The notes under the pieces were generated by a model, which was given only the letters and a program-made list of their open reading frames with translations, was not told the origin of the DNA and searched no databases. 64,000 bases of DNA. It comes from Methanofastidiosum methylothiophilum. Its GTDB lineage: Archaea; Methanobacteriota_B; Thermococci; Methanofastidiosales; Methanofastidiosaceae. Location of the stretch: positions 62,001 to 126,000 of the forward strand of contig LNJE01000002.1 of assembly GCA_001587635.1 (NCBI GenBank), in the 5' to 3' direction. This document shows, in pieces, positions 44,690 through 53,647 of this stretch (its first letter is position 1; each line of letters starts with the position of its first letter). The position numbers and the translations under genes are program-made.

Positions 44690-46414
44690 ATGAGTGATGA
44701 GTTATACCTTAAAATAAAGTTCCCTGAAGAGCCTGGCGTATATCTTATGAAAGACTCAAAAGGTAACGTTATTTATGTAGGCAAGGCCAAATCTCTAAAA
44801 AAAAGATTGGCATCCTATTTTCAAAAAAACATTCCCGATAGGGTATCATTTCTTATGAGTCGTGTTGAAGATATAGAGTATATTGCTACTGATACCGAAA
44901 CAGAGGCACTTTTACTTGAATATAATTTCATAAAAAAATTAAAACCGCGCTATAACATTCACTTTAGAGATGATAAAGGATACCCTTATATTAAAATAAC
45001 TAATGAAAGTTTTCCAAGAATTATTATCTCAAGAAAGATTGAAGAAGATGGGGCACATTATTTTGGCCCTTATTCGGATGTTGGTGCAGCAAGAAAAATG
45101 CTAGCACTTGCTAGAAATATATTCAAACTAAGAAGCTGTAAAAAAATGAATAAAATTCCCTGTCTCAACTTTCACATTAATAGGTGTACTGCCCCCTGTT
45201 CGGATCCAAACTCAAAAGAAGAATACAATAAAAGGGTAGATGAATTATTGATGTTCTTTGAAAATAAGGGGGAAGAGCTAATCTCAAGATTAACTATAGA
45301 AATGGGCGTTTATTCAAAAGATTTACAATATGAAAAAGCGTTAATAATAAGGGACAAAATAGATGCAATAAGAAAATCTATGGAACAACAAAAAATCTTC
45401 CTAGATACCCCAATAAATAAAGATGTCATAGGTTACTATGAAAAGGAATCAATATGTATTTGCATTGCCATAGTAAGAAGAGGTGTCTTAACCGGAACAA
45501 AAAATTATATTATTGATGAAGCTTTATTTGAAAAAGAAGAAATTTTATCTTCTTTTCTAAAACAATATTATAAAAATGGTTTTTTACCTAACAAAATTAT
45601 CTTGCCTTTTGATATTTCAGATAGGGAAGAAATTCAAAGATTTTTATCAAATGAGGGCAATGATTTAACAATTACTCCGGCATTGACTCAACGTGAAAAA
45701 GAAGAAGTCCTTCTTTCCACAAAAAATGCTGAACTTTTTTTAACATCAAAAGAGAAATTACCCTTAGAGGATCTTATGATTTCTCTTGGACTCGAAGCCC
45801 TTCCTAGAAGAATTGAAGGTTATGATATTTCCAACATAGGCTCTGAAATTAAAGTAGGATCCCAAGTTACTTTCATCGATGGTAAGCCTTCAAAGGAAAA
45901 TTATAGAATTTATAAAATTACAACAGTTTTGGAACAGGATGACGTAGCGTCCCTTAAAGAAATGTTGTCTAGAAGATTTAAACACAGAGAAATACTCCCT
46001 GACTTGATATTAATTGATGGAGGTAAGGGGCATCTTAATGCAGCATTATCCATATTGGAATCGATTGGCCTAACTATACCAACCGTTGCTCTTGCAAAAC
46101 AAGAAGAAGACTTATATTTTAAAGATGGTATAAATCCAGAAATGAATCCCCATTCCAAAAATTTACTAATTAGGGTGAGAGATGAAGCACACAGATTTGC
46201 CATTAAAAGCATGAGAAACATGAAAAGAAAATCAAGTATGAATTCCCCTTTAGACAGCATAAGCGGACTTGGCCCTAAAAGAAAAGCCAAATTGTTCGAA
46301 AAGTTTGGTACAATTGAAAAGATTAAGAAAGCTAAAATTGAAGAGATTGATGAAGTTATAAAAAATCTATCTCTTTCTGAAGCAATATTTAATTATGTTA
46401 AAACATTAAAATAA
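44690..46414 (+). CDS. uvrC: UvrABC excinuclease subunit C
   Basis: 574 residues. The N-terminal GIY-YIG nuclease has PGVYLMKDSKGNVIYVGKA, a UVR region lies near residue 200, and the Cys-rich CKKMNKIPCLNFHINRCTAPC is present. The C-terminal RNase H-like nuclease has GYDISNIGS and LILIDGGKGHLNAA, then the helix-hairpin-helix SISGLGPKRKAKLFEKFG. It makes both incisions of nucleotide excision repair. The Uvr system is of bacterial origin and sporadic in mesophilic archaea. uvrA and uvrB are not in the window. Confidence 0.95.
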   Translation: MSDELYLKIKFPEEPGVYLMKDSKGNVIYVGKAKSLKKRLASYFQKNIPDRVSFLMSRVEDIEYIATDTETEALLLEYNFIKKLKPRYNIHFRDDKGYPYIKITNESFPRIIISRKIEEDGAHYFGPYSDVGAARKMLALARNIFKLRSCKKMNKIPCLNFHINRCTAPCSDPNSKEEYNKRVDELLMFFENKGEELISRLTIEMGVYSKDLQYEKALIIRDKIDAIRKSMEQQKIFLDTPINKDVIGYYEKESICICIAIVRRGVLTGTKNYIIDEALFEKEEILSSFLKQYYKNGFLPNKIILPFDISDREEIQRFLSNEGNDLTITPALTQREKEEVLLSTKNAELFLTSKEKLPLEDLMISLGLEALPRRIEGYDISNIGSEIKVGSQVTFIDGKPSKENYRIYKITTVLEQDDVASLKEMLSRRFKHREILPDLILIDGGKGHLNAALSILESIGLTIPTVALAKQEEDLYFKDGINPEMNPHSKNLLIRVRDEAHRFAIKSMRNMKRKSSMNSPLDSISGLGPKRKAKLFEKFGTIEKIKKAKIEEIDEVIKNLSLSEAIFNYVKTLK

Positions 46415-46432
46415 GGATATCGGTAGGCGAAA

Positions 46433-47872
46433 GTGGAAACCCATAACAATAAACTATATATATGGTATGCTTTAAATACGGGTATGGATTCTGATTTTGC
46501 TGACCTATTAAGTGCTGCAAAGGACAAAATATTACATTCTAAAGGCTCTAAAATAAAAATTATTTCTCATATAGATGCAGACGGCATTTCTTCTGCATCT
46601 ATTTTATCTCTTGCCTTGGACAGACTAAATATCAATCACGATGTTCATTTTACTTCTCTTGATGGCATCCCTTCTTCTGATTTAGGTGAACTTACGATAT
46701 TTCTTGACATGGGGAGTGGACAAATTGATTATCTTATGTCAAAATACGAAGACAGAGAGATAATTATCTTAGATCACCACCAAGGGGAATACCCCGAATC
46801 AAACTTTTTAGAAGTAAATCCAAATAAGTATGGGTATAGTGGTTCTGAAGAAGTAAGTGGCTCTGGATTAGCATATCTTTTATCGTTAGAACTTGATTGT
46901 AAAAATAAGAATCTATCCTCAATTGCTCTAGTTGGGGCGGTAGGGGATATGCAAGGTTCTTGGGGAGGATTAAAAGGAATAAATAGAGACATTCTTCTTG
47001 ATAGCATTGAATCAGGTTTAGTTAAAGCCCAAGAAGATTTACTTTTATATGGGCGTTCAACAAGACCGATTTATAAGTCATTACAATTTTTCTCTGATCC
47101 ACCAATCCCTGGCGTCACTGGAAGTGACTCTAATGCCATGGCTCTACTTAATAGCTTGGGTATCCCCTGCTATGAGGGAAATTGGAGAACAGTATCTGAT
47201 CTGACGTGGGATGAGAAGAGGCGACTAGCAACAGAAATCATAAGAAAAACAATAATGGCTGTACCACAAGAATATGTTTCTTTTATACCCCAGATGATTA
47301 TGGGGGAATCTTACTCGCTCATAAATGAGGAAGAGAGAAGTCCATTAAGGGATGCTTCAGAATTTGCAACATGCCTTAATGCCTGTGGAAAAAACGGTAG
47401 GCCGGAAGTTGGTTTTTATGTATGCAAGGGAAACAGGGGCATATACTATGATATTTTGCTAGGACTACTTAGAAAACACAGACAGAATATTGCCAGAAGC
47501 ATGAGTCTTGTTGAGAGTAGGGGAGTAGTAGTGAAAGAAAAGTTTCAGTATTTTGATGGAAGTGGGATAAACGATACAATTGTAGGGACTGTAGCAAGTT
47601 TAGTTCTTGGAAATAGAGATACAGATCCTTTTTTACCTATTGTCGCTTTTACAACATTGCCAAATGACCCAAATGTTTATAAAATCTCTGCACGCTGTTC
47701 AAGATTGTTGGTGCTTAAAGGCTTAAATTTAGGGAAAGAAATAAAGAAAAGTGCAGAATTAGTGGGGGGAAAAGGTGGAGGCCACCCACCTGCATGTGGG
47801 GCTTTTGTGCCAATTGAAAAACTAACAGAGTTTTTACACATATTTGAAGAGAATATTGCAAGCTGCATATAA
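46433..47872 (+). CDS. RecJ-like DHH-family nuclease
   Basis: 479 residues from GTG 46433, with GGTAGGCG as ribosome binding site; ATG 46484 is an alternative. DHH motifs: ISHIDADGISSASIL, FLDMGSG, IILDHHQGEYP. The C-terminal DHHA1 region has ELVGGKGGGHPPACGAFVP. Archaeal homologues act as single-strand exonucleases, in some cases bound to the GINS/CMG replication complex. Ten bases separate it from the PEP carboxykinase-like gene. Confidence 0.9.
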   Translation: METHNNKLYIWYALNTGMDSDFADLLSAAKDKILHSKGSKIKIISHIDADGISSASILSLALDRLNINHDVHFTSLDGIPSSDLGELTIFLDMGSGQIDYLMSKYEDREIIILDHHQGEYPESNFLEVNPNKYGYSGSEEVSGSGLAYLLSLELDCKNKNLSSIALVGAVGDMQGSWGGLKGINRDILLDSIESGLVKAQEDLLLYGRSTRPIYKSLQFFSDPPIPGVTGSDSNAMALLNSLGIPCYEGNWRTVSDLTWDEKRRLATEIIRKTIMAVPQEYVSFIPQMIMGESYSLINEEERSPLRDASEFATCLNACGKNGRPEVGFYVCKGNRGIYYDILLGLLRKHRQNIARSMSLVESRGVVVKEKFQYFDGSGINDTIVGTVASLVLGNRDTDPFLPIVAFTTLPNDPNVYKISARCSRLLVLKGLNLGKEIKKSAELVGGKGGGHPPACGAFVPIEKLTEFLHIFEENIASCI

Positions 47873-47881
47873 GGTGCTTTT

Positions 47882-49669
47882 ATGAATAATTTTTGTATTT
47901 TTAAACATCTTACTATCCCAGAAGATCGAGTATTTTTCAATCCTTCTGAAGAGTTCTACATTGACTATTTGAAGCCATATTATGTCATTACTAAAGATGG
48001 CCAATATCTTTTTGCATCAACTCAAAAAGGTAGGATGCCAGACCAAGTTCATTATATGGTTCCCAAAGATTACAAACTTGGGGTGGGCCAAAAAGGATTT
48101 GATATTGAAATTGGAAAAGAAATTTATAAAATAATAATGGACTATTTGAGAGAGGTACCTCAAGTAATTGTGGCTGACGGAATTCAAGGAGAAAATGGAT
48201 ATGAAGTCGGGATAAGATCAGTTGTAAGNGTAAAAGATCCCCATAGTGCATATATCTCNTGGATGGGAAAGATGATGGTATTTCCTCCAAAAGATNGNAT
48301 AAAACCAAGNTGTTATAATTTCATAATACCAGAAAAACTCCCTGAAAAATATACTAATCAAATAAAAAATGTATGGGCGGAATATAATGAGAACGAGCCA
48401 TTATCCCTTTATGATTTTACTGAAATGGAAANTGATATCAGATGTGTTATAAATCTTGGAATTGATTATTTTGGCGGAGCTTTCAAAAAACCTAATTTAA
48501 CCATGGTTTGGAANAAAGGNGAATCTGAAAATATGATATCCTTCCATGCAGGTCTTGCTGAAAACTCTGTAATAATAGGNCTTAGTGGCACNGGAAAGAC
48601 NACATTAACAGTNGGGCCAAATTTAGAACAAGACGATGCAATTTTAGGGAAAGTAATTGAAAAAAATGGCAAAGTTGTTGATGTAAAACTAGTTGGACTT
48701 GAAGCTGCAAGTTTTGCAAAATCNGANGGATTATCTGAAAAAAGTCCAGAATATCCGGGTTTGATGAAATCAAGGGAAGGAAAACATGTTGTTTTAGCAA
48801 TGAATATAGACTGCGAAGGAGTAGATTATGTTAAGAAAGAGCTTAGCGGATATCTTGTAGAAATACCTAAATCTAATGGAAACGTAGGATCTTTACAATG
48901 TAAAAGCTATGAAAAAAGTGGAACTACAAACGGTAGATTCATCTTCCTTTTCAGTGATTTAAATCCACATTGGGGCAAGAAAGATAAATATTTAAGAAAC
49001 TTCATTTTGAGTTTTAAAAGATATGATATTTTTAATCCTATAATTAAAGTTACTAATCCATTGATGGCTGTTGCGTTTGATAGTGCATGTGAAAGTATAA
49101 TTACTTCAGCCGTATCAGGTAAAATTCCTGGGACAAGGGTGAGATCCTATTCTGCTACTGACTTTATGGCAAGAGAACAAGCTGAGCAGGCAATATTAAA
49201 AAAGAAAATTTTTACTGATATGGGCCTAGGACAAGGCGGGAAACTTAATTTTTTGGTAATTAACACTGGATTTGTTGGGGAATTTGACCTAAATGGTAAC
49301 TCAATAGGTGGGGAAAAGATAACTGTTTCTGATTCAAAGACACTGCTTAAACTTTCTACACACGGGCATATTAAAAACTGGATAAAAGATCCTGTCTATG
49401 ATTACCTGATTCCACTTCCTAAAGAGCTAAGTGAAGTCCATGGAATGAAAAACTTTGGAGAAAGATTCAATCCGCTTAACTATTATTCTCCTCATGACTA
49501 TTTAGAATTTGTTAAGGTAGATATTAAAGAAAGAAAAGAGTTTCTCCTTAAGATATTTACATCACAGACGAATTACAAAAATCTGGAAGATGTTATTGGT
49601 ATATGGAATGAGGTTATGCTGCCTTCTACTAAAGAAATCAAAAAATTTTATGACACATATTATACATGA
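47882..49669 (+). CDS. Divergent ATP-type phosphoenolpyruvate carboxykinase homologue
   Basis: 595 residues. The Walker A motif LSGTGKTTLT at residues 234-243 is complete, because the ambiguous codons are ACN and still Thr. The preceding SFHAGLAENS keeps the His of HCSAN in ATP-PEPCK. The following DD pair is present in EQDDAILGK, but the usual DDEHGW and GGCYAK motifs read DDAILG and AASFAK. The enzyme may convert oxaloacetate to PEP with ATP, or have moved to another phosphoryl-transfer reaction. RBS GGTG precedes the ATG. About a dozen Ns fall between 48230 and 48727. Confidence 0.72.
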   Translation: MNNFCIFKHLTIPEDRVFFNPSEEFYIDYLKPYYVITKDGQYLFASTQKGRMPDQVHYMVPKDYKLGVGQKGFDIEIGKEIYKIIMDYLREVPQVIVADGIQGENGYEVGIRSVVXVKDPHSAYIXWMGKMMVFPPKDXIKPXCYNFIIPEKLPEKYTNQIKNVWAEYNENEPLSLYDFTEMEXDIRCVINLGIDYFGGAFKKPNLTMVWXKXESENMISFHAGLAENSVIIXLSGXGKXTLTXGPNLEQDDAILGKVIEKNGKVVDVKLVGLEAASFAKXXGLSEKSPEYPGLMKSREGKHVVLAMNIDCEGVDYVKKELSGYLVEIPKSNGNVGSLQCKSYEKSGTTNGRFIFLFSDLNPHWGKKDKYLRNFILSFKRYDIFNPIIKVTNPLMAVAFDSACESIITSAVSGKIPGTRVRSYSATDFMAREQAEQAILKKKIFTDMGLGQGGKLNFLVINTGFVGEFDLNGNSIGGEKITVSDSKTLLKLSTHGHIKNWIKDPVYDYLIPLPKELSEVHGMKNFGERFNPLNYYSPHDYLEFVKVDIKERKEFLLKIFTSQTNYKNLEDVIGIWNEVMLPSTKEIKKFYDTYYT

Positions 49670-49671
49670 AT

Positions 49672-49690
49672 ACCGAAAAGCTTTAAAATA
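49672..49690 (+). promoter_or_regulatory. BRE/TATA promoter of tRNA-Tyr
   Basis: ACCGAAAAGCTTTAAAATA combines a BRE-like purine element with a TATA box whose start is 31 bp upstream of the first tRNA base, the standard archaeal spacing. Confidence 0.6.
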
Positions 49691-49711
49691 AATTCATTTA
49701 TTTTCATGTAG

Positions 49712-49786
49712 CCCGGCGTGGCCTAGTCTGGTTAGGGCAGTGGACTGTAGATCCACGGACCGCTGGTTCAAATCCGGCCGCCGGGA
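49712..49786 (+). tRNA. tRNA-Tyr (GTA)
   Basis: The acceptor stem CCCGGCG pairs with CGCCGGG, with discriminator A. The anticodon stem GTGGA/TCCAC encloses the loop CTGTAGA with anticodon GTA. The T arm has GGTTCAAATCC. The C1:G72 pair is the archaeal tRNA-Tyr identity feature. The CCA end is not encoded. Confidence 0.96.
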
Positions 49787-50189
49787 CTTTTAGATATTTT
49801 TGACTTGATTTTGAAATATAAGATATTTTGCCTTATTTTAATTCGAATTTTTGGAATCGTTAACTCAGCGGACAGTTGTCTTATTTTACCCAATATTTGC
49901 TTTATGGAATGTATTAAAATATTCCTCCCATTTGGGATTAAAATCAAGCTTCATTCTTATTGACACTATCTTATTTGTCAATATCCATACTTAGCCATAG
50001 AAGCCTAAAAGCCACCCATATATTAACAAAAAACTCAATAGATCTTGTATAGTCGCATATTTCTTTGTCCTCAAAAATTAGGGTAAAATTTTTTCTTACT
50101 TTTATAAATATAATTTTTTAATACAATCATACCATAATGCCAACATCTGAATTAGAAATACTTATATTAAGTCACTATTTATATAGTAT
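49787..50189. other. 403-bp intergenic stretch, possibly degenerate
   Basis: No complete gene is seen. On the minus strand one frame from about 50130 to 49968 is open and reads EDKEICDYTRSIEFF then VNIWVAFRLLWLSMDIDK, resembling a decayed protein end. Beyond it, another frame reads MKLDFNPKWEEYFNTFHK. The family is not recognisable. Position directly 3' of a tRNA gene would fit an old integration scar, but no att duplication was found. The last 60 bp should hold the promoter of the MFS gene. Confidence 0.3.
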
Positions 50190-51386
50190 ATGTTTTCTCT
50201 TGAGTTACGCTGGAGGATTTTGATTATCTTATCTGTTTCAGCCATCCTTTCTTTTTCACTATGGTTTAGTGCAAATGCCGTAATACCTCAACTGACAGAT
50301 TATTTTAATCTTACAAATTCTGAAAAAAGTTTACTCAGTATTATAGTCACCATAGGATTTATAACAGGTGCTCTTGCGTATGCAGTTCTAAACTTGCCTG
50401 ACGTATTTAAAACTAATAACGTATTTGCAGTATCAGCAGCATTAGGTGGCATAATAAGCTTTATTATAGCCTTTTTTGTTGAATCTTTTTTTATATTACT
50501 CTTACTTAGATTTTTTACAGGATTTTTCTTGGCAGGAGTTTATCCTACTGGGATGAAACTAGCGTCCTCTTGGTTTCAAAAAAAACGAGGATTTGCAGTT
50601 GGGTGCATGGGTGCGTCACTTGCATTAGGGTCTGGAATGCCATATCTTTTTAATTTAACTGGCATTCCTGAATGGAGAATTTTAATTAGTTTTTCTGGCA
50701 TTGCTTCTTTAATAAGCGCAGTATTAGTTTTTGTATTTGTGAAAGAAGGGCCCTATACAGCAGGAACAATAAAATTTAAATTAGAAAATCTAAGAGACAT
50801 ATTAAAAAATGAAGAATTGAAATTAGTCAACTATGGGTATTTTGGACACATGTGGGAGCTGTATGCAATGTGGGCATGGATCCCAATTTTTTTGAGGGAA
50901 TCATACGTCAAATCAGGAGTAAATGATAATTCAACATTGTTTTTTTCTTTTATTACTTTCTTAATATTTTTATTTGGTGCTTTAACAACCTTATTTGGAG
51001 GTATCTTTGCAGATAAAATTGGTAAGGCTCAATTTAACATAACAATGCTTTCTATAAGTGGGATTTGCTCCTTATTAATTGGATTTACTTTTGGGATTAA
51101 TAATACAGCAATGATTGTTATTGCTTTAGTATGGGGAATGTCTGCAGTTGCTGATAGTCCTCAATACTCAGGCATGGCTACTGAAGTGGGTGATAAAAAA
51201 TATATGGGAACTGCTGTAACAATACAGCTTGCNATAGGATTTTTNATTTCTATCATTTCNATTAAACTNATTCCNCTAGTCGTTGATTTAGTTAGTTGGA
51301 GGTACGCNTTTTCANTTTTATTTNTGGGACCNATACTNGGNATTATTTCACTTAGCAAATTTAAATTTNTAAAGAACAACAAATGA
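50190..51386 (+). CDS. MFS transporter, cyanate/nitrate-like branch
   Basis: 398 residues with about twelve transmembrane helices. The N terminus LWFSANAVIPQLTDYFNLT is typical of an MFS branch related to the CynX/nitrate carriers. Further landmarks are FLAGVYPTGMKLASSWFQKKRG and TLFGGIFADKIGKA. The last 50 codons contain many Ns, but the frame stays open to TGA 51384-51386. The substrate is unknown. Confidence 0.85.
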   Translation: MFSLELRWRILIILSVSAILSFSLWFSANAVIPQLTDYFNLTNSEKSLLSIIVTIGFITGALAYAVLNLPDVFKTNNVFAVSAALGGIISFIIAFFVESFFILLLLRFFTGFFLAGVYPTGMKLASSWFQKKRGFAVGCMGASLALGSGMPYLFNLTGIPEWRILISFSGIASLISAVLVFVFVKEGPYTAGTIKFKLENLRDILKNEELKLVNYGYFGHMWELYAMWAWIPIFLRESYVKSGVNDNSTLFFSFITFLIFLFGALTTLFGGIFADKIGKAQFNITMLSISGICSLLIGFTFGINNTAMIVIALVWGMSAVADSPQYSGMATEVGDKKYMGTAVTIQLXIGFXISIIXIKXIXLVVDLVSWRYXFSXLFXGXIXXIISLSKFKFXKNNK

Positions 51387-51448
51387 NNCGGATAATANGG
51401 NNTTTTATTTAGAAATACTTTTATAGTNGGCATAGATTATTGTNTACA

Positions 51449-52099
51449 ATGGAAGAAATTTTTACAAATGTTTTNATTGANGGNGACAAACTTTATACAA
51501 AAAATCTCATTAGAGGAGAGAGNGTNTACGGTGAAAAATTAATTGANTTCAAAGGAAAGGAACTTAGAGAATGGAATCCAAGAAGATCAAAGCTCGCTGC
51601 TGCTATAATGAAGGGATATAAAAATTTACCTTTTAAAAAAGATTCAAAAATACTCTACCTTGGTGCAGCGACTGGAACCACAGTTTCTCATATTTCAGAT
51701 ATTGTTGAAAATGGGAAAATATTCTCTGTTGAACTTTCTGAAAGAAATATGAGGCAATTCCTTAATATAAGCGAAGTTAGAGATAATATATACCCAATTT
51801 TAGAAGATGCTTCAAGCCCCCACCTCTATTCGGGTTTAGTGGAACTTGTTGATTTTATTTATCAAGATGTTGCCCAAAAACATCAACATGAAATATTAGT
51901 TAAAAATTTAGTTTATCTAAAAAAAGGAGGGATGGCTTTTTATTGTGTAAAAGCAAGAAGTATCGACTCAACTAAAAATCCAGAGGAAATATTTAAAGAA
52001 GAAATAAAGCATCTCCAAAAAAGATTTAATATTGTCGATACTATTGATCTTTCGCCGTTTGAAAAAGATCATATTTTAATAATTGCAACTTTAAGGTGA
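51449..52099 (+). CDS. flpA: Fibrillarin-like rRNA/tRNA 2'-O-methyltransferase
   Basis: 216 residues from ATG 51449. The fibrillarin methyltransferase core has KILYLGAATGTTVSHISDIV, VELSERNMRQFLNI, DASSPHLYSGLVELVDFIYQDVAQKHQ and the C-terminal DTIDLSPFEKDH. It is the catalytic subunit of archaeal C/D RNPs. Its usual neighbour nop5 is not adjacent here. A TATA-like CTTTTATAG lies about 30 bp upstream. Confidence 0.95.
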   Translation: MEEIFTNVXIXXDKLYTKNLIRGEXXYGEKLIXFKGKELREWNPRRSKLAAAIMKGYKNLPFKKDSKILYLGAATGTTVSHISDIVENGKIFSVELSERNMRQFLNISEVRDNIYPILEDASSPHLYSGLVELVDFIYQDVAQKHQHEILVKNLVYLKKGGMAFYCVKARSIDSTKNPEEIFKEEIKHLQKRFNIVDTIDLSPFEKDHILIIATLR

Positions 52100-52104
52100 T
52101 TTAT

Positions 52105-52455
52105 TTGGAAAAAGTAAAACTTAGATTAAAACTGTTAGTTTCCTATTTAGATAATGGAGACGTGAAAAAAGCAAAGGAAAATTACCTTCAGATCGCTGAA
52201 CAACTGGGTGGTGCCGAATTCAATAAAGGTTATTCAAAAGCAATAAATGGTATTGTGATGTCCATGGAGAAAAATGATAGAGATTCTATTATTTGCAAAA
52301 TTGTTGCAAAAGAGATTGACAAAAGAGATCTGAAAAAATTATTACTCGAATCTACGAAAAGAGCATCTGACACCTTTAGAACTGAAGAAGAAAAAGGGTT
52401 TGAAACTGCTTGGGTGGATATTCTCTCAATTTACGTTGAAAAAACAGGAGCTTAA
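52105..52455 (+). CDS. Small helical hypothetical protein
   Basis: 116 residues from TTG 52105; GGTGAT at 52095-52100, which overlaps the fibrillarin stop, decides this start. Helical and charged, with SYLDNGDVKKAKENYLQIAEQL resembling a degenerate TPR helix pair. Probably translationally coupled to fibrillarin. No family recognised. Confidence 0.65.
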   Translation: MEKVKLRLKLLVSYLDNGDVKKAKENYLQIAEQLGGAEFNKGYSKAINGIVMSMEKNDRDSIICKIVAKEIDKRDLKKLLLESTKRASDTFRTEEEKGFETAWVDILSIYVEKTGA

Positions 52456-52991
52456 AATTTAATTAAGAGCAGTTTTGCCTTTTCTTCAATATAATAAATC
52501 TTTTTTAATAACTTATTCTTTTCTTCTTTATCGTTATCATTTCTGAAGTTAGTTCTTTCAAGTTCTGTTCGAAGTTTCGATAATTTCAAAACTTCCTTAA
52601 AACTATCTTTCTTGTCAAGTTTTTCTGAAAGAAGTCTGTATTCAATGGATTGAAGATTATCTCTAAATCTATTTATTGCAATAGCATCTTCTCTTTTTCT
52701 TTCTTCATTGAAATTTTGTTGAAATGTATCTAAATCTGAATAGATTTTTTGAAATTTTTCAGATATACTTTTACCTTCTTTTGTCAATCGTATGAATCTT
52801 ATCCTGCCTTCCTTGTAAGATTCTACTAATCCCAAACTCTCAAGTTCCTTTAATATATTAAAAACATGTGGATACATAGAGTCAACTTCTTCAGCTATAA
52901 CTTTTGGATATCTAGGTTTTTCATCTTCAAGCATGCTAAGTAAAATTTCAACAGTTTTTCTATTGAAAAAAAGCTCCTTCAGATCTTCCAT
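52452..52991 (-). CDS. PadR/MarR-like winged-helix protein with helical C terminus
   Basis: About 179 residues from ATG 52991 (a TTG at 53000 is possible). The winged helix covers residues 10-75: RKTVEILLSMLEDEKPRYPKVIAEEVDSMYPHVFNILKELESLGLVES and the wing GRIRFIRLTKEGK. A long coiled C terminus (residues 80-180) may dimerise. It is probably a transcription regulator; the target is unknown. Convergent with the small gene after fibrillarin (4-bp overlap of stops). Confidence 0.75.
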   Translation of the reverse strand: MEDLKELFFNRKTVEILLSMLEDEKPRYPKVIAEEVDSMYPHVFNILKELESLGLVESYKEGRIRFIRLTKEGKSISEKFQKIYSDLDTFQQNFNEERKREDAIAINRFRDNLQSIEYRLLSEKLDKKDSFKEVLKLSKLRTELERTNFRNDNDKEEKNKLLKKIYYIEEKAKLLLIKF

Positions 52992-53108
52992 AAAGAACAA
53001 TAATTCTCTTACCTTAAATTAATTTCCTTTTGTCATTTTAAAATAAATTATGCCATTTTTGAGTAGCAAGATATTTAAATCCATCCCTAAAAATAGACTA
53101 CAGATAAG

Positions 53109-53312
53109 ATGAGTCTTATAGATAAAAAAGGGCCACATATTTGTATTAATTGCGACAATCTTATACAAAAAGATGATGAAAAAGAAATAGGTATATGCTC
53201 AATTGCGGCTTCGACAAAAACATTTTTTAAAAAATATCGCCAAAAATGTGACGAAAGATCAGCACTCACAGGGGAGCTTTGGATATACATTGACGGTGAA
53301 GACTGGGGTTAA
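53109..53312 (+). CDS. Small Cys-containing protein, zinc-ribbon-like
   Basis: 67 residues with CINC, a later GICS and KCDER, so four to five Cys could bind metal. The ATG lies about 40 bp after a TATA-like ATATTTAAAT, and the gene is divergent from the winged-helix gene. No family recognised. After its stop, 248 bp before tRNA-Gln contain no other feature I can support. Confidence 0.6.
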   Translation: MSLIDKKGPHICINCDNLIQKDDEKEIGICSIAASTKTFFKKYRQKCDERSALTGELWIYIDGEDWG

Positions 53313-53560
53313 CAATATACATATTAAATCTAAATTCTTAAGTGAAGTCGATTTAAGGTATTTAAACTTCATTTTAAAAAGAATTTTTATGAATATCTCT
53401 CTTAAATCCCAGGAATAAATATCATTTTATTATTTTTTATATTATTATTTATAGCGCTGTTTTATATCATTCCTCGATAGCATGTGATACAATATTTAGA
53501 AATAATCGTATACTACTTTAAAGTATTGGCTATATTTTTCATTGCATTGTAAAAGAATAG

Positions 53561-53633
53561 TAGCCGGGGGCGGATTCGAACCACCGTCTCAAGGTCCAGA
53601 GCCTCGAAGGATTGACCACTACCCTACCCGGCT
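53561..53633 (-). tRNA. tRNA-Gln (CTG)
   Basis: Read on the minus strand, acceptor AGCCGGG pairs with CCCGGCT, discriminator A. The anticodon stem CGAGG/CCTTG (one G:U) encloses CTCTGGA with anticodon CTG. T arm GGTTCGAATCC. Archaea make Gln-tRNA by amidation of Glu-tRNA. The truA gene lies just upstream of it on the same strand. Confidence 0.94.
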
Positions 53634-53647
53634 GTTAGATTCAAAAA

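Noticed and set aside
53203..53418. Second frame overlapping the small Cys-containing gene
   Set aside because: It shares most of its length with the better supported frame at 53109-53312 and has no start signal or recognisable motif.
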